The notes under the pieces: model-generated | The model's input: only the letters and a program-made list of their open reading frames with translations | Told to the model about the DNA's origin: nothing | The model's database searches: none | In this document: positions 1 to 10,119 of the stretch, in pieces | Layout: each line of letters starts with the position of its first letter | How positions within the stretch are numbered: position 1 is the stretch's first letter | Program-made: the position numbers and the translations under genes | Assembly (NCBI GenBank): GCA_012064385.1 | Contig: QRDG01001508.1 | Location: 504,431-568,430, forward strand | Direction: 5' to 3' | Length of the DNA: 64,000 bases | Source: Puccinellia tenuiflora | Taxonomy: Eukaryota > Streptophyta > Magnoliopsida > Poales > Poaceae

Positions 1-1650
1 TAGAGGAGATTTTGTTTGGTGGAAAGATGGATCTAGATCTCCTCTCTTGTTTCCCTAAATTTGGGCAAGAATCATCGGAGGGATTAGGAGGAATCGAGCT
101 CTCAAAATGTTGGCAATGGAGGAGAGAGAGCTAGGGATGAGATCTACACTAAAAATGGGGAAGAAAACCCTTTTATAGGTGGCTCTAAAAAGTGACCGTT
201 GTAGCTCAAAAAGTGGGACAAAGATGCAAAAAATATCTGCCAGGCGGCCCGGCCTGGGGCCGGCCAGCACGCCGGCCTGGCCGGGAAACGAACCAGCGAC
301 AGAAGCAGGGAGGCCGGCCTTCCCCCGGCCTTGGGCCGGCCCGGTAATGCGGGAGGCCGGGAGGCAAGCAGAGGGCGCCGGCCTGGGCCCGGCCGCGGCC
401 CAGCCTGGCGGGAGGAGAAGGCCGGCTGGCCACCCGAGGCTCCCGGCCTGGCCCCGGCCTGGAGCCGGCCCGGCCGGCCTGACAGGGTTTTTTTTTTCTT
501 TTCTCTGTTTTTCTAAAAACTGTCAAATAAACTTTCCGAAATAGAAAAGCAATATCTCTCGCATACGAACTCCGTTTTCGATAAACTTGGACTCGTTGGA
601 ATCGTCACAACGAGCACAACAAGAATATGTAGAGAAACATCATAGTCCAAGAATATATTATAAAGATAAATGGGGAAAGGTAAAAGCTCCCATTTGCAAA
701 TCGGAAATGCAATAACTTTCACCCACGAACTCCGTTTTCGATAATCTTGGACTCGTTGGAATCGTCACAACGAGCACAACAAGATTATGCAGAGAAACAT
801 CATAGTCCAAGAAAATATAATAAAACCAAATGGGGAAAGTTAAAAACTCTTTTTCGCAAACCGAAAATGTCGGAACTTTTGCAATTGACGTCCGAATGAA
901 ATAAAACCAATTTTATTGGAAAGAGGACGTCAAATGCTACCTTTGAAAATGACAAACAAGCAATGGAGATTTTGCAAAGAAGTGGAAGAGATAAATCTCC
1001 CGCACGGATGAACCGGCAAAATCTCCAATACCGAAACCGCAATAGAAGACGCATATCAAAACCGTTTTCGGTGAACTTGGCTTTGTCATGACAAGCACGA
1101 CAAGCACCAAGACCACACCACGATAAGAGACAAATAAGAACCAATAAAGATGATTGCATGGATGCAAAGGTTTGTGCTCTCCAGGACGATACGATCACGA
1201 TATCCGGTCGAGAGCCCCTCTTGATAGTACGGTTACCTATCCTATAACCCGGTCTCTCACTAAACATCATGAGACCGGTAAAATAGAAACCCTATCAAGA
1301 ACATACCTTTGCCTTGCACTTAAACCACTTGAGGTCGATGAAGACGATCTTCATCTCCTCAAGACGCACCACCTTCCTCGATCGCGCTTCGGTGAAGATT
1401 CACTTGATGCTCCCCCATACACCAAGATGGGAGACACTCTCTTCGGGATATCTTCACTTGGCCTTGATTGATGATCAATCCGCACAAAGCCTTGATCAAC
1501 ACAAACTTCTTCCCTTAACCTTGATTCCAACAAATGGAGATCAAGCAACTCAAATGGACACACCTATAAATATAGCTCAATGCAAACATTAGTCCATAGA
1601 GATTGTCATTAATTACCAAAACCATGCATGGGGGCAACCATGCACTTTCA
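1..1650 (-). mobile_element. LTR of an LTR retrotransposon, partial, cut by window edge
   Basis: Read on the minus strand, this segment starts at 1650 with TGAAAGTGCATGGTTGCCCC. It follows the same course as the complete solo LTR at 56686-59127: the same opening block, the control-like block near 1150-1500, and a GGCCGGCC-rich tract at 240-480 matching the one near 57780-57950. The inner part of the LTR lies outside the window on the left, so a solo LTR cannot be told from a full element. It interrupts the left subterminal region of the CACTA element that resumes at 1651. Short reading frames in it resemble no protein I know. Confidence 0.75.
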
Positions 1651-1735
1651 CCGGTTCCCCAACCGGGACAAATCAATCGGGACGAATGCTCGTCCCGGTT
1701 GGGACACCAACCGGGACGAATGGGGGGGGGGGGCA
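1651..1735. repeat. Left subterminal repeats of the CACTA element
   Basis: Several copies of 'aaccgggac' and its inverse 'gtcccggtt' sit within 85 bases (for example 1660-1690 and 1702-1725). They match the array next to the right terminus at 15850-16085. Such repeats are the expected TNPA-binding region of a CACTA end. A homopolymer of G follows at 1723-1733. Confidence 0.75.
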
Positions 1736-1739
1736 CGTG

Positions 1740-2079
1740 GCCCGGCCACAGGCAGCAGGGGCGGAGGCTTTCGTCCCGTCAGATTTTACTTTTTCCAAAA
1801 ATTTCAGAAAATTGTTTAAATTTATAAAATAAATAATGCTTATTCTATAATTCATAAAAATATGAATAAAATACCAAAATGTTCAGAAAAATAAGACCTA
1901 TTTAATTATGAAAAATGCATGCATGTTTAAAAAACTTAAATTAAATATTTCTTAGAACTACAAAAATGGCACTACTAGTTAAATAAGAGGAACCACTATT
2001 ACACATCATCGCCACGAATATATATATTACACACATCTCATTCGTCGTCCTACATATATACATCTCTTTTACACTCTCC
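1740..2079. other. AT-rich stretch between the CACTA end and gene 2, nothing recognised
   Basis: After a short GC-rich bit (1735-1780) this is AT-rich sequence downstream of the protease-domain gene on the minus strand, probably its 3' untranslated and flanking region. A CACTACTAG string near 1972 resembles a CACTA terminus, but the following bases do not continue the terminal repeat, so it is not taken as an end. Confidence 0.4.
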
Positions 2080-5000
2080 CTATTTAATTTCAACCTTATA
2101 GTAGAATTCTCCTTTCGGATCTAGGACCTCTGCAAGTAAGAATCCGGCAAATTCCTCTTGAATTGCTCGTATGCGATCGTGTGGTAGAAGGCCATCCCGC
2201 AACCGTTCGATCTAATTAAAAAAGGGTCAATATATATGAATGAAAGTAAACAGAATTGATGGCAATAAACTAAAATTATGAATATTGCATACGCACTTTA
2301 AGTTGTTCTAAGATTCTGCCCTTCTCACAGCACGTCTGACGAATAAACTCGCAGACGTAGTATCCACATAAATGATTCCCGCTTCCCTGTCTCAAGCACT
2401 TTACGGGAACAGAGTTCGATCAAAAAATGGTAATGGTATTGAACTAGAATCAAAGAGATGCGCGGATCTAGATAGTAGTACTTACATTTATTGGTTGAAA
2501 TGTAAGCTCCTCCGCCCATTCACCCCTAGCCCTGGCGGTGAATCGTTTCCAAGCCCTGCCCGGCAAAGAAAATGAATAAAGGAGTTATATATTAATTACT
2601 TGCTATCAGTAAATGAACGGAAAGTTGCCGATAATGTCATAATGATTGAAATTACCTCTGGAGGCATTCCTGCATGTCCGCCCACTTCTCAAGGGGTTTA
2701 TGTAAGGAGTCCATGACTTGTACTACTCCTTTGTCAGGCATAATGATTAGCAGAATAAAGTGGAAGCTGCGCACGCATAAGTCATCAATTATACACTTAA
2801 TATCGAGAAATTAAGCGAAATAAAATATGTAGAAGACAGTAACACTTACTTGAAGTTGTAAGGAAATAATATTTCTCTTTTGATTTCGTTGAACCGTAAC
2901 GCATTGACCAAGTTATTCTCGGTTTGGTCGTAAAAATCATGGAGACTTTTTTCATGAACGGTATTTGGATCAACGAACCCAATGTCATAGATTTGTCCTC
3001 TTTTGCATTCGAGAATCTTCATTCTGCATAATTAATATAGTGATAAGTAAGATAATTATAAATGCAATGAACGAGGTGAGCTAGGTAGAGACTTAACTAC
3101 AGAAATAATACTTACAGACAATAGGCGCTGATGATAGCTTTGTCAAGGGCTTCTTGTTGGTATAACTGAAATAATTCACAAAATTCAATCATTACGTGGT
3201 CATCTCCATGCCCGTAATGCTCGTTCTTATATCCCACGTAGATCCAATTTTCCCCTTTCTTTGAGGCTGCCATGTACCAACTATGCAATCTTCGCATTTT
3301 TGTTGGTAGATCTTTGACTAACTGAGATTTGACGAGAGGATGCCCGTGCCGGTATTTGTATTTTGGAACTATTTCTTCGTGGAATTGTAATTGGTCTAAG
3401 TACTGAGCAATAGACAAGCCGTGAGCAGCGGCTGCTTCTCCGTACATTGCAACAAACTCAGGATCGATGCCGACCGCAGGTTTGCTCGACCCCACCTTGG
3501 TATCGGAAAACACTTTGAGCGGGGGGCACGATTGTTTTTGCTGTTCTCCTAGCTGGGCAACTGTCTTCCGGCTTGCACTAATACTCTTCGACCGCTGTTT
3601 ATTTGCCCGAACCGACTTGAGAATAGAGCGGTCATAGTCTGGTGTCAGCTTTGGCGGGGGTTGGGCATAATTTTTCAGCATTTTCACGACAGCGGCATGT
3701 TCTTCTGGGGTGTCGGGGAACTCTGGCGCTTTCTCCTTCTTTGCCTTCAAGTTAGCAAACCACTTATCTGTTTCCCCTTTTGCGATCGCCTTATTTTCCT
3801 CCACCGTATAGTCATAAGGTCTCTTGGCAAGATTCTTATGAGGTACTTTTGGGAGGGGTGACCTTGAACGTTTCGGTGATCGGTTTTTATCAAACCCCAG
3901 AGTACCCACACGTGGCGCCGGAGAAGACTTACGCGGCGGCGGAGACGACTGACGCGGCGGCGAAGACGGCTGCTCTGGAGACTGGTGAGGCGGCGGAGAT
4001 GGCGCCTAAGGCGGCGGCGGTGGAGAGTGGTGAGGCGGCGGAGACGGCGCCTGAGGCGGTGGAGAGTGGTGAGGCGGCGGCGGTGGAGAGTGGTGAGGCG
4101 GCGGAGGCGGTGGAGAGTGGTGAGGCGGCGGCGGTGGAGAGTGGTGAGGCGGCGGAGGCGGCCAGTTTGGAAGCACGATGAATTCCTTTGGCCATAGAAT
4201 AGTCCCTTTCTTGGCTTCTCCAAGTTCAACCACCTCCCCATCTTCACCTGCAGGGTGTTCCAGCTTCAGCTCCTCAAATCCTTTACTAACTTCATCGACC
4301 CCGACAATAGCGTAGCCATGAGGAACCGGGGAGCAATGGAAAGTTGGTGTAGGTCCAATTGGTACGACATAGCCGACCGCCACCTTCATGGTTATGTTGA
4401 ACACTTTCACATGTAGCTCACAAGGTGTGCTCTCCGTGATATCATCCACTGGGTAGCGACGAAGAGCATCCGTCGTCAGTGCATCATCATCACGTGCCGG
4501 GACCATGCTCGAAGCCACGCTGCTTTTCCGATATGATGGGTCGGTAGCATCGACTGCAGCTTCTACAACGTGCTGCTGAGATAGGCCGGCAGTGCCTTGC
4601 TGGCTAAGTTCGTTAATTTGATCCTGCTGCCGCTTCATTTGATCCTGCTGCCGCTTAATTGTTTCTTCTATATTACGCAGCCGGTCTGCAGCAGCGATTG
4701 CTTCCCTTGCCTCCCTTTCCTTTCTCCTCTGATGACTTTTATCGGGAAATATTTTCCTTTCCACGGGAAACCCATGTTTCCACGGCTTGGAGCCTTTGGT
4801 GCCTTGTGTTCGTCCCTCATGTTCTTTATTCCCAATGGCGCGTGAAAGCTCGTCATCCTCTCTATCGGGACGGAACCGTCCCTCTTCAACATCCTTGTAT
4901 GCTTTCCTAATTTCTTCGATGGGTAGTAGGGGATTATCCTTGTGTCTTCTGGTATATATGCACTTTCCTTCTGCGTCCAATGTGCCCCCATGCCCGTAAA

Positions 5001-6006
5001 ACCAATTTCTTGTCCGTTCGGTCCATCCTTCTTTTATAGGCTCTGGAACGATCCCTTTAGCCAGCAGGTCGGCCTCAAGTTTGTCCCACTTAGGCATGGA
5101 ACAGGCATAGCCAGCAGCCCCCATAGTATGGTGGTACTTCTTTTTAGCAGCATTTGCCTTGTTTACTGCAGACTTTAACTGAGCTTCCTCTGATTTCTTG
5201 TAATTCACAAAATCTTCCCAGTAGTCTCTTATCTTCTCATACCCGTGATCGAAATCCGGAGTTTTATCTTTCAAGATGAAGTCGGTGTACAATCTGTTCT
5301 TAAATTTGTTGAATAGCTCGGCCATCTTCTTAAGAGCCCACGCCTTGACTTTATCTACTAGAGCTTTTTTTCGGGCATCCATCTCCTCCTCATCTGGCTC
5401 CCCCTCCTCTGGATCCACCTCTGGCAACGGCAATGTGAAATTAACCATGACCTTTTGAAAAAGGCGTCTTTTGCCTTCGGGGCCGATATAGCTAACTTTA
5501 GGATCCCTTGGCTTATTCCATTCTCGGATGGTGATCGGGACGTAGTCCCTAACAATAACACCGCATTGCTTCACAAATTTTTGTCTAACATCAATTGGAG
5601 CAATGGGTTCGCCGTCTGCAGCAACTTCTTCGATCCTGTAGCGGACATTGTCCTGCAACTTTTTGGTTGGGCCTCGTTTCGTCCTCACAGAGGATTTGCT
5701 CGATCCGGATGGCTAAAAGAAGAAAGACCGTTAATATGTGTATATGGACAACAGAGGCTAAATTAATTAATATAAATATATATGCACCTCGTCGGAGTTT
5801 GTAATAATCAATGTTGCACCGGAGCTGCCGGCTTCTGCCTTGTCGGCTTCTCCCTCATCGGAGATGCCGAGTTCGGCCTCTTTCCAGGCGTTGAGAGACT
5901 CATCCCCCTCACCGGAGTCGTTCAGAAAGTGACTTGTTTCATCATCGCCGCAGATTATATCCTCGAGGATATTTTCCTGAATTTCATCTCTGCCGTGTGG
6001 TTCCAT
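2080..6006 (-). pseudogene. CACTA gene 2: Transposase_24-like N-terminus, Pro-rich linker, Ulp1/C48-like protease domain; one nonsense codon
   Basis: Seven coding exons with GT/AG borders can be read: 6006-5788, 5712-3116, 3023-2850, 2766-2656, 2555-2486, about 2402-2297, and 2211-2080. Exon 1 is acidic; the start at 6006 is tentative, since the frame is open upstream. Exon 2 gives the plant En/Spm region (VRTKRGPTKK start, WFYGHGG), then a DUF8039-like block, a PPPPPHHSP-repeat linker and a basic segment. Exons 3-7 give a C48-type core: GQIYDIGF, FHF with the catalytic His, VMDS with the Asp, and QGSGNHLCGYYVCEF with Gln and Cys. It ends DPKGEFYYKVEIK-stop. The frame is broken once, by TAG at 4006-4008 in the proline-rich repeat; the same frame is open on both sides of it. 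The role of such proteases in CACTA elements is unknown; desumoylation is inference. The start of exon 6 is the weakest junction. Confidence 0.8.
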
Positions 6007-6099
6007 AGTTTCTGCCGTCTCTGCCGTCTCTGCCGTGTCGTTCAGAAAACTTGTAGTAATAATATGAAGCCTAAAATCATAAATAAATATATATTTATA

Positions 6100-7170
6100 C
6101 AAATATGAAGCCTAAAATCATAAATAAATATTTATTTATACAAATATGAAGCCTAAAATCATAAATAAATATGAAGCCTAAGCATAGGGAATGTGGTTTT
6201 ACATCTGAAGCCTCATATGTCAAAGCCATTAGTCAGCAAAAAGAGTGCCTATAAGAACGAAGTAGAAATAAATGCATTGTTCTTGCATTTACCCTTGGTT
6301 CTATAGACAGTCTTCTTGCAAGCATAATGGACTATTCTAATCATCGGCTTGCATTAAGAACAGCAAAATCAGCTACCACTAAATCATTCCAAATTGACTT
6401 AGCAAATTTTTCTAATAACATTTCTAATAAATTTCTAACACTAAATTTCCTACACTAAATTCTAACACTAAATTACCTACCACTAAATTTCCTACACTAC
6501 AAAAACAACACAAAAATGTACCTAAACTACACACCTAATTTATACTACTAACTAATTTAAATTACTAACTAATTTAAACTACTAACTAATTTAAATTACT
6601 AACTAAAACTAACTAACTATGGAGTAACAAATAGTTCTTAACAACAATATTGCAACTAATTATGGAGTATTAATTTTGATTTCTAACTTTGCTAACACAA
6701 TCATCAAATAACAATGCTTTGCTAAATTTCCAAACTTTGTTAAAGAAATTAACTTTGCTAAATTTGCTAACTCTTCTAAATTTACTACACTAATTAGTAA
6801 TTTTTAAAACTAACTAACTAAATCTAAAACTAACTAACTAAAATTACTAATGCACTAACTAACAAAAATTACTAACTAATAATTTAAATTACTAACTTAC
6901 AAACTAAAAATAAACTAACTAACTAAATTAAAGAACAAACTTTGGTATTTTTTAAATAACATTAACAATAACAATTTGCATTTTCCTAAACCCTAACCCT
7001 AACTTTGGCAGAGGAAGATTAATTCGTATATACACTAGCTATTTTTTTCTAAAACTAACTAACTAAATATTTCTAAAATTAATGCACTAACTAACTAAAT
7101 ATTTTTTCTAAAACTAACGAACTAAATATTTTTCCTAACCTAATGCACTAACTAACCTACACTAACTAAT
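6100..7170. other. AT-rich intron-like stretch with (actaacta)n low complexity
   Basis: Sequence lies upstream (minus strand) of CACTA gene 2 and is full of 'actaactaact' and 'taatttaaa' runs. No reading frame looks coding. A 40-base direct repeat of 'atgaagcctaaaatcata' type occurs at 6064-6180. A short aaccctaaccctaac tract lies near 6990. It is probably the first intron of gene 2, since a donor-like CTCAAG|GTGAGC reads on the minus strand near 7275. Confidence 0.45.
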
Positions 7171-7275
7171 GCACTACGGGGGAGGAGAGGTAGCCTGGCG
7201 CGGTGGGGAGGAGAGGTACGTAGCCCGGCGCGGTGGGGGGAGGGGGGAGGAGGCCGGTAGCCCCGGCTCACCTTG

Positions 7276-7555
7276 AGGACGGCGACGGTGACGGGGAAGA
7301 AGGACGACGACAATCGACGACGGGGGAGGAGGCCGGAGGAGCTCGAGCGGCGGCGGACCGAGGAGGGCCGGGCTCGCGTGGCGGAGGAGGTCCGTGGAGG
7401 CCGGCGGAGGAGCGGCCGGAGAAGCGGGCGCCGGAGGAGCAAACGACGGAGAGCGGCGGCGCGGAAATTCGACAGCCTGACGGCAGGGATGTGGATTCTG
7501 AGCGCTCCGGTCCTTAGTCGCGAATGAGGATTTGGGGGAGAAGAACAGAGCGCGG
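7276..7555 (-). other. Probable 5' untranslated first exon of CACTA gene 2
   Basis: This is a GC-rich block in an AT-rich neighbourhood. Read on the minus strand it is pyrimidine-rich and full of CTCC/CGCC, as in grass 5' leaders. It ends with CTCAAG followed by the strong donor GTGAGC at about 7275. The next exon would be the ATG exon at 6006. Both strands have reading frames here, but they are arginine/glycine-rich by composition and resemble no protein. The assignment is inference from position, composition and the donor. Confidence 0.4.
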
Positions 7556-7559
7556 GCAG

Positions 7560-7765
7560 TTAAACAAAGGACCTTTCGTCCCGGTTGGTGCCACCAACCG
7601 GGACGAAAGGGTTTTTAGGTCCGGTTGGTGGCACCAACCGGGACCAAAGGCCTAACCTTTCGTCCCGGTTGGTGCCACCAACCGGGACGAAAGGTCCGGC
7701 ACCGAAAAGGCGCGCGAAAATACCCTTTGGTCCCGGTTCGTGGCATGAACCGGGACCAATGCCCT
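7560..7765. repeat. Inverted accggg-type repeats inside the CACTA element
   Basis: Four back-to-back palindromes of the form gtcccggttggtgccaccaa / ttggtggcaccaaccgggac are spaced about 40-60 bases apart. They resemble CACTA subterminal repeats, but no CACTA terminus lies beside them. They could be the relic of a second nested element or an internal regulatory array upstream of gene 2. Confidence 0.7.
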
Positions 7766-7769
7766 GAAA

Positions 7770-8400
7770 ATTCAATTTTATTTCAAACTTTTCAGTTCTG
7801 AATGTTGTTCCCGCCTTTTTTATTCTTATTAAGGTGTTTGAATATGAATTTCAAATGGTTTCGAATTTGAAAAGACTTTCAACATGAAAAGTGTTTAAAT
7901 TTGAATAAATAATTCAAAACCATTTTCTGTTTTCTATAATAATTATTCTATCTATACAAACTATTAACCATTTTGTCATTTTTTTAAGATTAGAGGTGAA
8001 TTCATTTAAGTAAATTTTTTGGAATGTGAACTTAATTAATTCATTGAACTTATAAATTCAATATCTTTTGATCTGTTTATCAGAAAAATGCAAATAATAT
8101 ATCAAATTGTTGATAAAAATGTAATCTATCTATTTATTTAATTTATATCTATTGAATTAATTTATATCTATTGAATTAATTCATATCTATTGATTTAATT
8201 CATATGTCACTAAACACTACATAATGGCAACAGTGGATCCTTCAGGTAATCGACCGGATACGGTACAGAATGACAACAGTGGATCCCAAATATTTTGCAT
8301 ACATATGCATGAATATCACATACATATCCGGAAGTCGATAGTTTAGGTCGCAAGTTTTCAAAAGCAAGTAGTAACCTAAACTATGATCACATAAAAGAGA
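7770..8400. other. AT-rich stretch, nothing recognised
   Basis: This is low-GC sequence with short repeats of 'tatctattgaattaatt' near 8140-8200 and two copies of 'acagtggatcc' (8230, 8277; again near 8468 as acagtggatc). No coding potential is evident. It lies downstream of the small minus-strand ORF at 8494-9033. Confidence 0.4.
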
Positions 8401-8493
8401 ACTGCAATGGTGATCACATACTCTGAAACTAACTTCGACGGTGTATTTGATACGGTACAGAATGACAACAGTGGATCAGTTGTCCTAACAATC

Positions 8494-9033
8494 TTAGTCA
8501 TACTCCTGCCTAGGCCTATAATACTCGTACTCGTAGTCGCCGTCATCGTCGTCGTCGCTGTCATCGTACTCATACGGCGCTCGTGGCTCGAACCTCGACG
8601 GGTGAGCACCCCCGGACTGCATGTTAGGGTAGCGTAGGCGGGGGTTATCGCCAGCCATGATGTAGTTCATAACGCCCTGGAGAGTCCGGCCAGCCCACCA
8701 CAGCTGACGGCCGTCCTCGTTGAAGTCCGAAGGAGGAGGGCCATCCCCCTCGTACCTGGCGAGCGCCCTCTCACGCCGATTGATGAAGAAGGCTTCCCAA
8801 GTCGGGCGGTAGTCGGGATGCCAGCACGGATCCATCCGCTGCTCCGGTGTGAGCTCGAGGTAGTAGTGGTTCGTGATGACCGCCCGGCGCGCCACACCTT
8901 GAGGGAGAGGAGGGACCGGCACGCCTCCGGCGCTCAGCCTCCAGCCGGCGGGGACGCGGTAGCCGGGCGGGCAGGGGTAGTTCGAGGCGGAAAGCTCCTC
9001 CGCCTGACGGTAGGTTAGTACGGTGGAAGCCAT
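8494..9033 (-). CDS. Small CACTA-borne ORF A (179 aa), function unknown
   Basis: The reading frame from ATG at 9033 gives MASTVLTYRQAEELSASNYP and ends with a very acidic tail (DDSDDDDDGDYEYEYY), 179 residues in all. The middle is rich in Trp, Pro and Arg (RVPAGWRL, WHPDYRPTWEAF, LWWAGRTLQGVMNYI) and has no recognised motif, signal peptide or membrane segment. Codon use is strongly GC3-biased, unlike the AT-rich surroundings, which supports coding. A TATA-like TATATATATC lies about 40 bases upstream (minus strand, 9071-9080). The first 100 bases upstream are shared with ORF B at 10279-10662, although the two proteins differ. I recall similar conserved hypothetical proteins from Triticeae repeats but cannot name a family. 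Confidence 0.55.
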   Translation of the reverse strand: MASTVLTYRQAEELSASNYPCPPGYRVPAGWRLSAGGVPVPPLPQGVARRAVITNHYYLELTPEQRMDPCWHPDYRPTWEAFFINRRERALARYEGDGPPPSDFNEDGRQLWWAGRTLQGVMNYIMAGDNPRLRYPNMQSGGAHPSRFEPRAPYEYDDSDDDDDGDYEYEYYRPRQEYD

Positions 9034-9070
9034 GGAAGAGTGATGAGGTTGCAGATATGAGTTTAGATGT

Positions 9071-9080
9071 GATATATATA
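9071..9080 (-). promoter_or_regulatory. TATA-like box for ORF A
   Basis: TATATATATC on the minus strand, about 38 bases before the ATG at 9033. The same block, with a short insertion, precedes ORF B near 10780-10790. The close spacing would leave a leader of only a few bases, so the start of transcription is uncertain. Confidence 0.35.
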
Positions 9081-9121
9081 GTGAGAAATTGCGGGAAGAC
9101 GAAGGCGGGAAGCGGTGGAAG

Positions 9122-9478
9122 AAGCACACGGATCGTGTGTTTCCTTCGAGCGCTTGTGAGCCGTTGGATCAGAGTTGTGTTTCTTTCGAGTGCTTGTGAG
9201 CTGTTGGATCGTGTGCACACGGATCGTGTGTTTCTTTCAAGCGCTTGTGAGCTGTTGGATCAGGGCCTTTAGTACCGGTTCGTGTTACCAACCGGGACCA
9301 AAGGGTCTTTCGTCCCGGTTGGAGCCACCAACCGGGACTATAGGCCTACCCTTTCGTCCCGGTTGGGGGTACCAACCGGACCTAAAGAAGCACACGGATC
9401 GTGTGTTTCTTTCAAGCGCTTGTGAGCCATTGGATCAGGGGTGTGTTTCTTTTGAGGGCTTGTGAGCTGTTGGATCTG
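9122..9478. repeat. Array of about 45-base units (cacacggatcgtgtgtttct...) mixed with accggg palindromes, copy 1
   Basis: The unit begins CACACGGATCGTGTG (itself a palindrome), continues with tttctttcaagcgcttgtga and ends gc(c/t)gttggatcag. Full or partial units start near 9125, 9176, 9218, 9392 and 9438. Accggg palindromes separate them (9270-9390). The array lies between the minus-strand TATA of ORF A and the plus-strand TATA at 9517, so it sits where a shared divergent promoter would be. Confidence 0.7.
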
Positions 9479-9516
9479 CACTCCCACCTCATCCACAGGT
9501 ACACCTTCTAATCGCC

Positions 9517-9524
9517 TATAAATA
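9517..9524 (+). promoter_or_regulatory. TATA box (TATAAATA) of hairpin cassette 1
   Basis: A perfect TATAAATA in a GC-rich context (cgccTATAAATAgcgacg), 53 bases before the first hairpin arm. The same box lies at 11379-11386 in the second cassette at the same distance. This is the expected spacing for a Pol II start followed closely by a miRNA-type precursor. Confidence 0.55.
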
Positions 9525-9576
9525 GCGACGTCCCTGCAGCGAACGGCACACAACGAGCGTCTACCTTTGCCACCGA

Positions 9577-9754
9577 ACCCAATGGTTGGATTTAGCCTAC
9601 CTGCTGGCATGTTCCCTAGCATTATTGTGTTTGTCCTTGTTCACCGGCCAGCCATTGGAGCCACCTCCTGTAGGTCGGTGAATAAGGACAACACAACGAC
9701 GCTGTTGGAAACACAAGCCCTCAGGTAGGTTGAATCCAACCACTGGATTAGGGT
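9577..9754 (+). ncRNA. Hairpin 1 of cassette 1 (about 178 nt imperfect stem-loop)
   Basis: The arms 9578-9650 and 9678-9750 are inverse complements with few gaps: 'atggttggatttagcctacc' pairs with 'ggtaggttgaatccaaccac', and 'tgtccttgttcaccggcc' with 'ggtcggtgaataaggaca'. It lies 53 bases downstream of a TATA box and has no credible protein-coding content. The form is that of a plant miRNA or young foldback precursor. The class of small RNA, if any, is not known. Confidence 0.5.
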
Positions 9755-9819
9755 GACACAATGATGAATTGCCGAGGAGGTGGGAGTGGTGGTGGTGGAA
9801 GTGGTAGCCATGCCCCTCG

Positions 9820-9927
9820 GTCGGATCCAAGCAGCTCCAAGGCTCTCTGATGATCTACAACATTCCCAACACTTTTTGGGACGGTCGTTAGATCATCAGA
9901 GATGTCTTGGGGCTGTTTGGATCGAAG
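9820..9927 (+). ncRNA. Hairpin 2 of cassette 1 (about 108 nt stem-loop)
   Basis: CTCTGATGATCTA at 9846-9858 is followed by its perfect inverse TAGATCATCAGAG, with TCCCAA/TTGGGA closing a short loop. The stem continues outward: 'ggatccaagcagctccaagg' pairs with 'cttggggctgtttggatc'. The total arm is about 50 nt with a handful of mismatches. This is typical in size and shape of a plant miRNA precursor. I do not recognise a known mature sequence. Confidence 0.5.
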
Positions 9928-10017
9928 GTCGATTTGCTGCTCACGACGACGCGAGACGGATGCGCAAGCTTCCGGATGGGCAAAACCAGTGTTGGATCAG
10001 CCACATGACCCTATATG

Positions 10018-10119
10018 CAAATCATTCGGATTCCCGTCATACAGCCCAACGGTGCATTTGATATGCAGGCACTCACGAGCCACCGTTGGGCTGTATGACG
10101 GGGAAACCGTGTGCATTTG
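10018..10119 (+). ncRNA. Hairpin 3 of cassette 1 (22 bp perfect core stem)
   Basis: The core arms 10033-10054 and 10081-10102 are perfectly complementary over 22 bases (key part: gtcatacagcccaacggtg), with a 26-base loop. The stem extends outward imperfectly to 'caaat...cgg'/'ccg...atttg'. The 3' arm GTTGGGCTGTATGA resembles what I remember of wheat miR9666, but this is recollection and needs a miRBase comparison. Confidence 0.5.

Noticed and set aside
1972..1990. CACTACTAG as left terminus of the CACTA element
   Set aside because: It is internal to the accggg repeats at 1651-1735, and the following bases do not match the terminal repeat at 16101-16123.
3780..4197. Alternate frames through the proline-rich repeat (Ala-, Arg- and Leu-rich repeats on both strands)
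   Set aside because: They are shadows of the GGCGG-type repeat that encodes the PPPHHSP linker of CACTA gene 2.
6985..7005. Interstitial telomere repeat
   Set aside because: Only two to three CCCTAA units; too short for a telomere relic, listed only as a telo-box-like motif.
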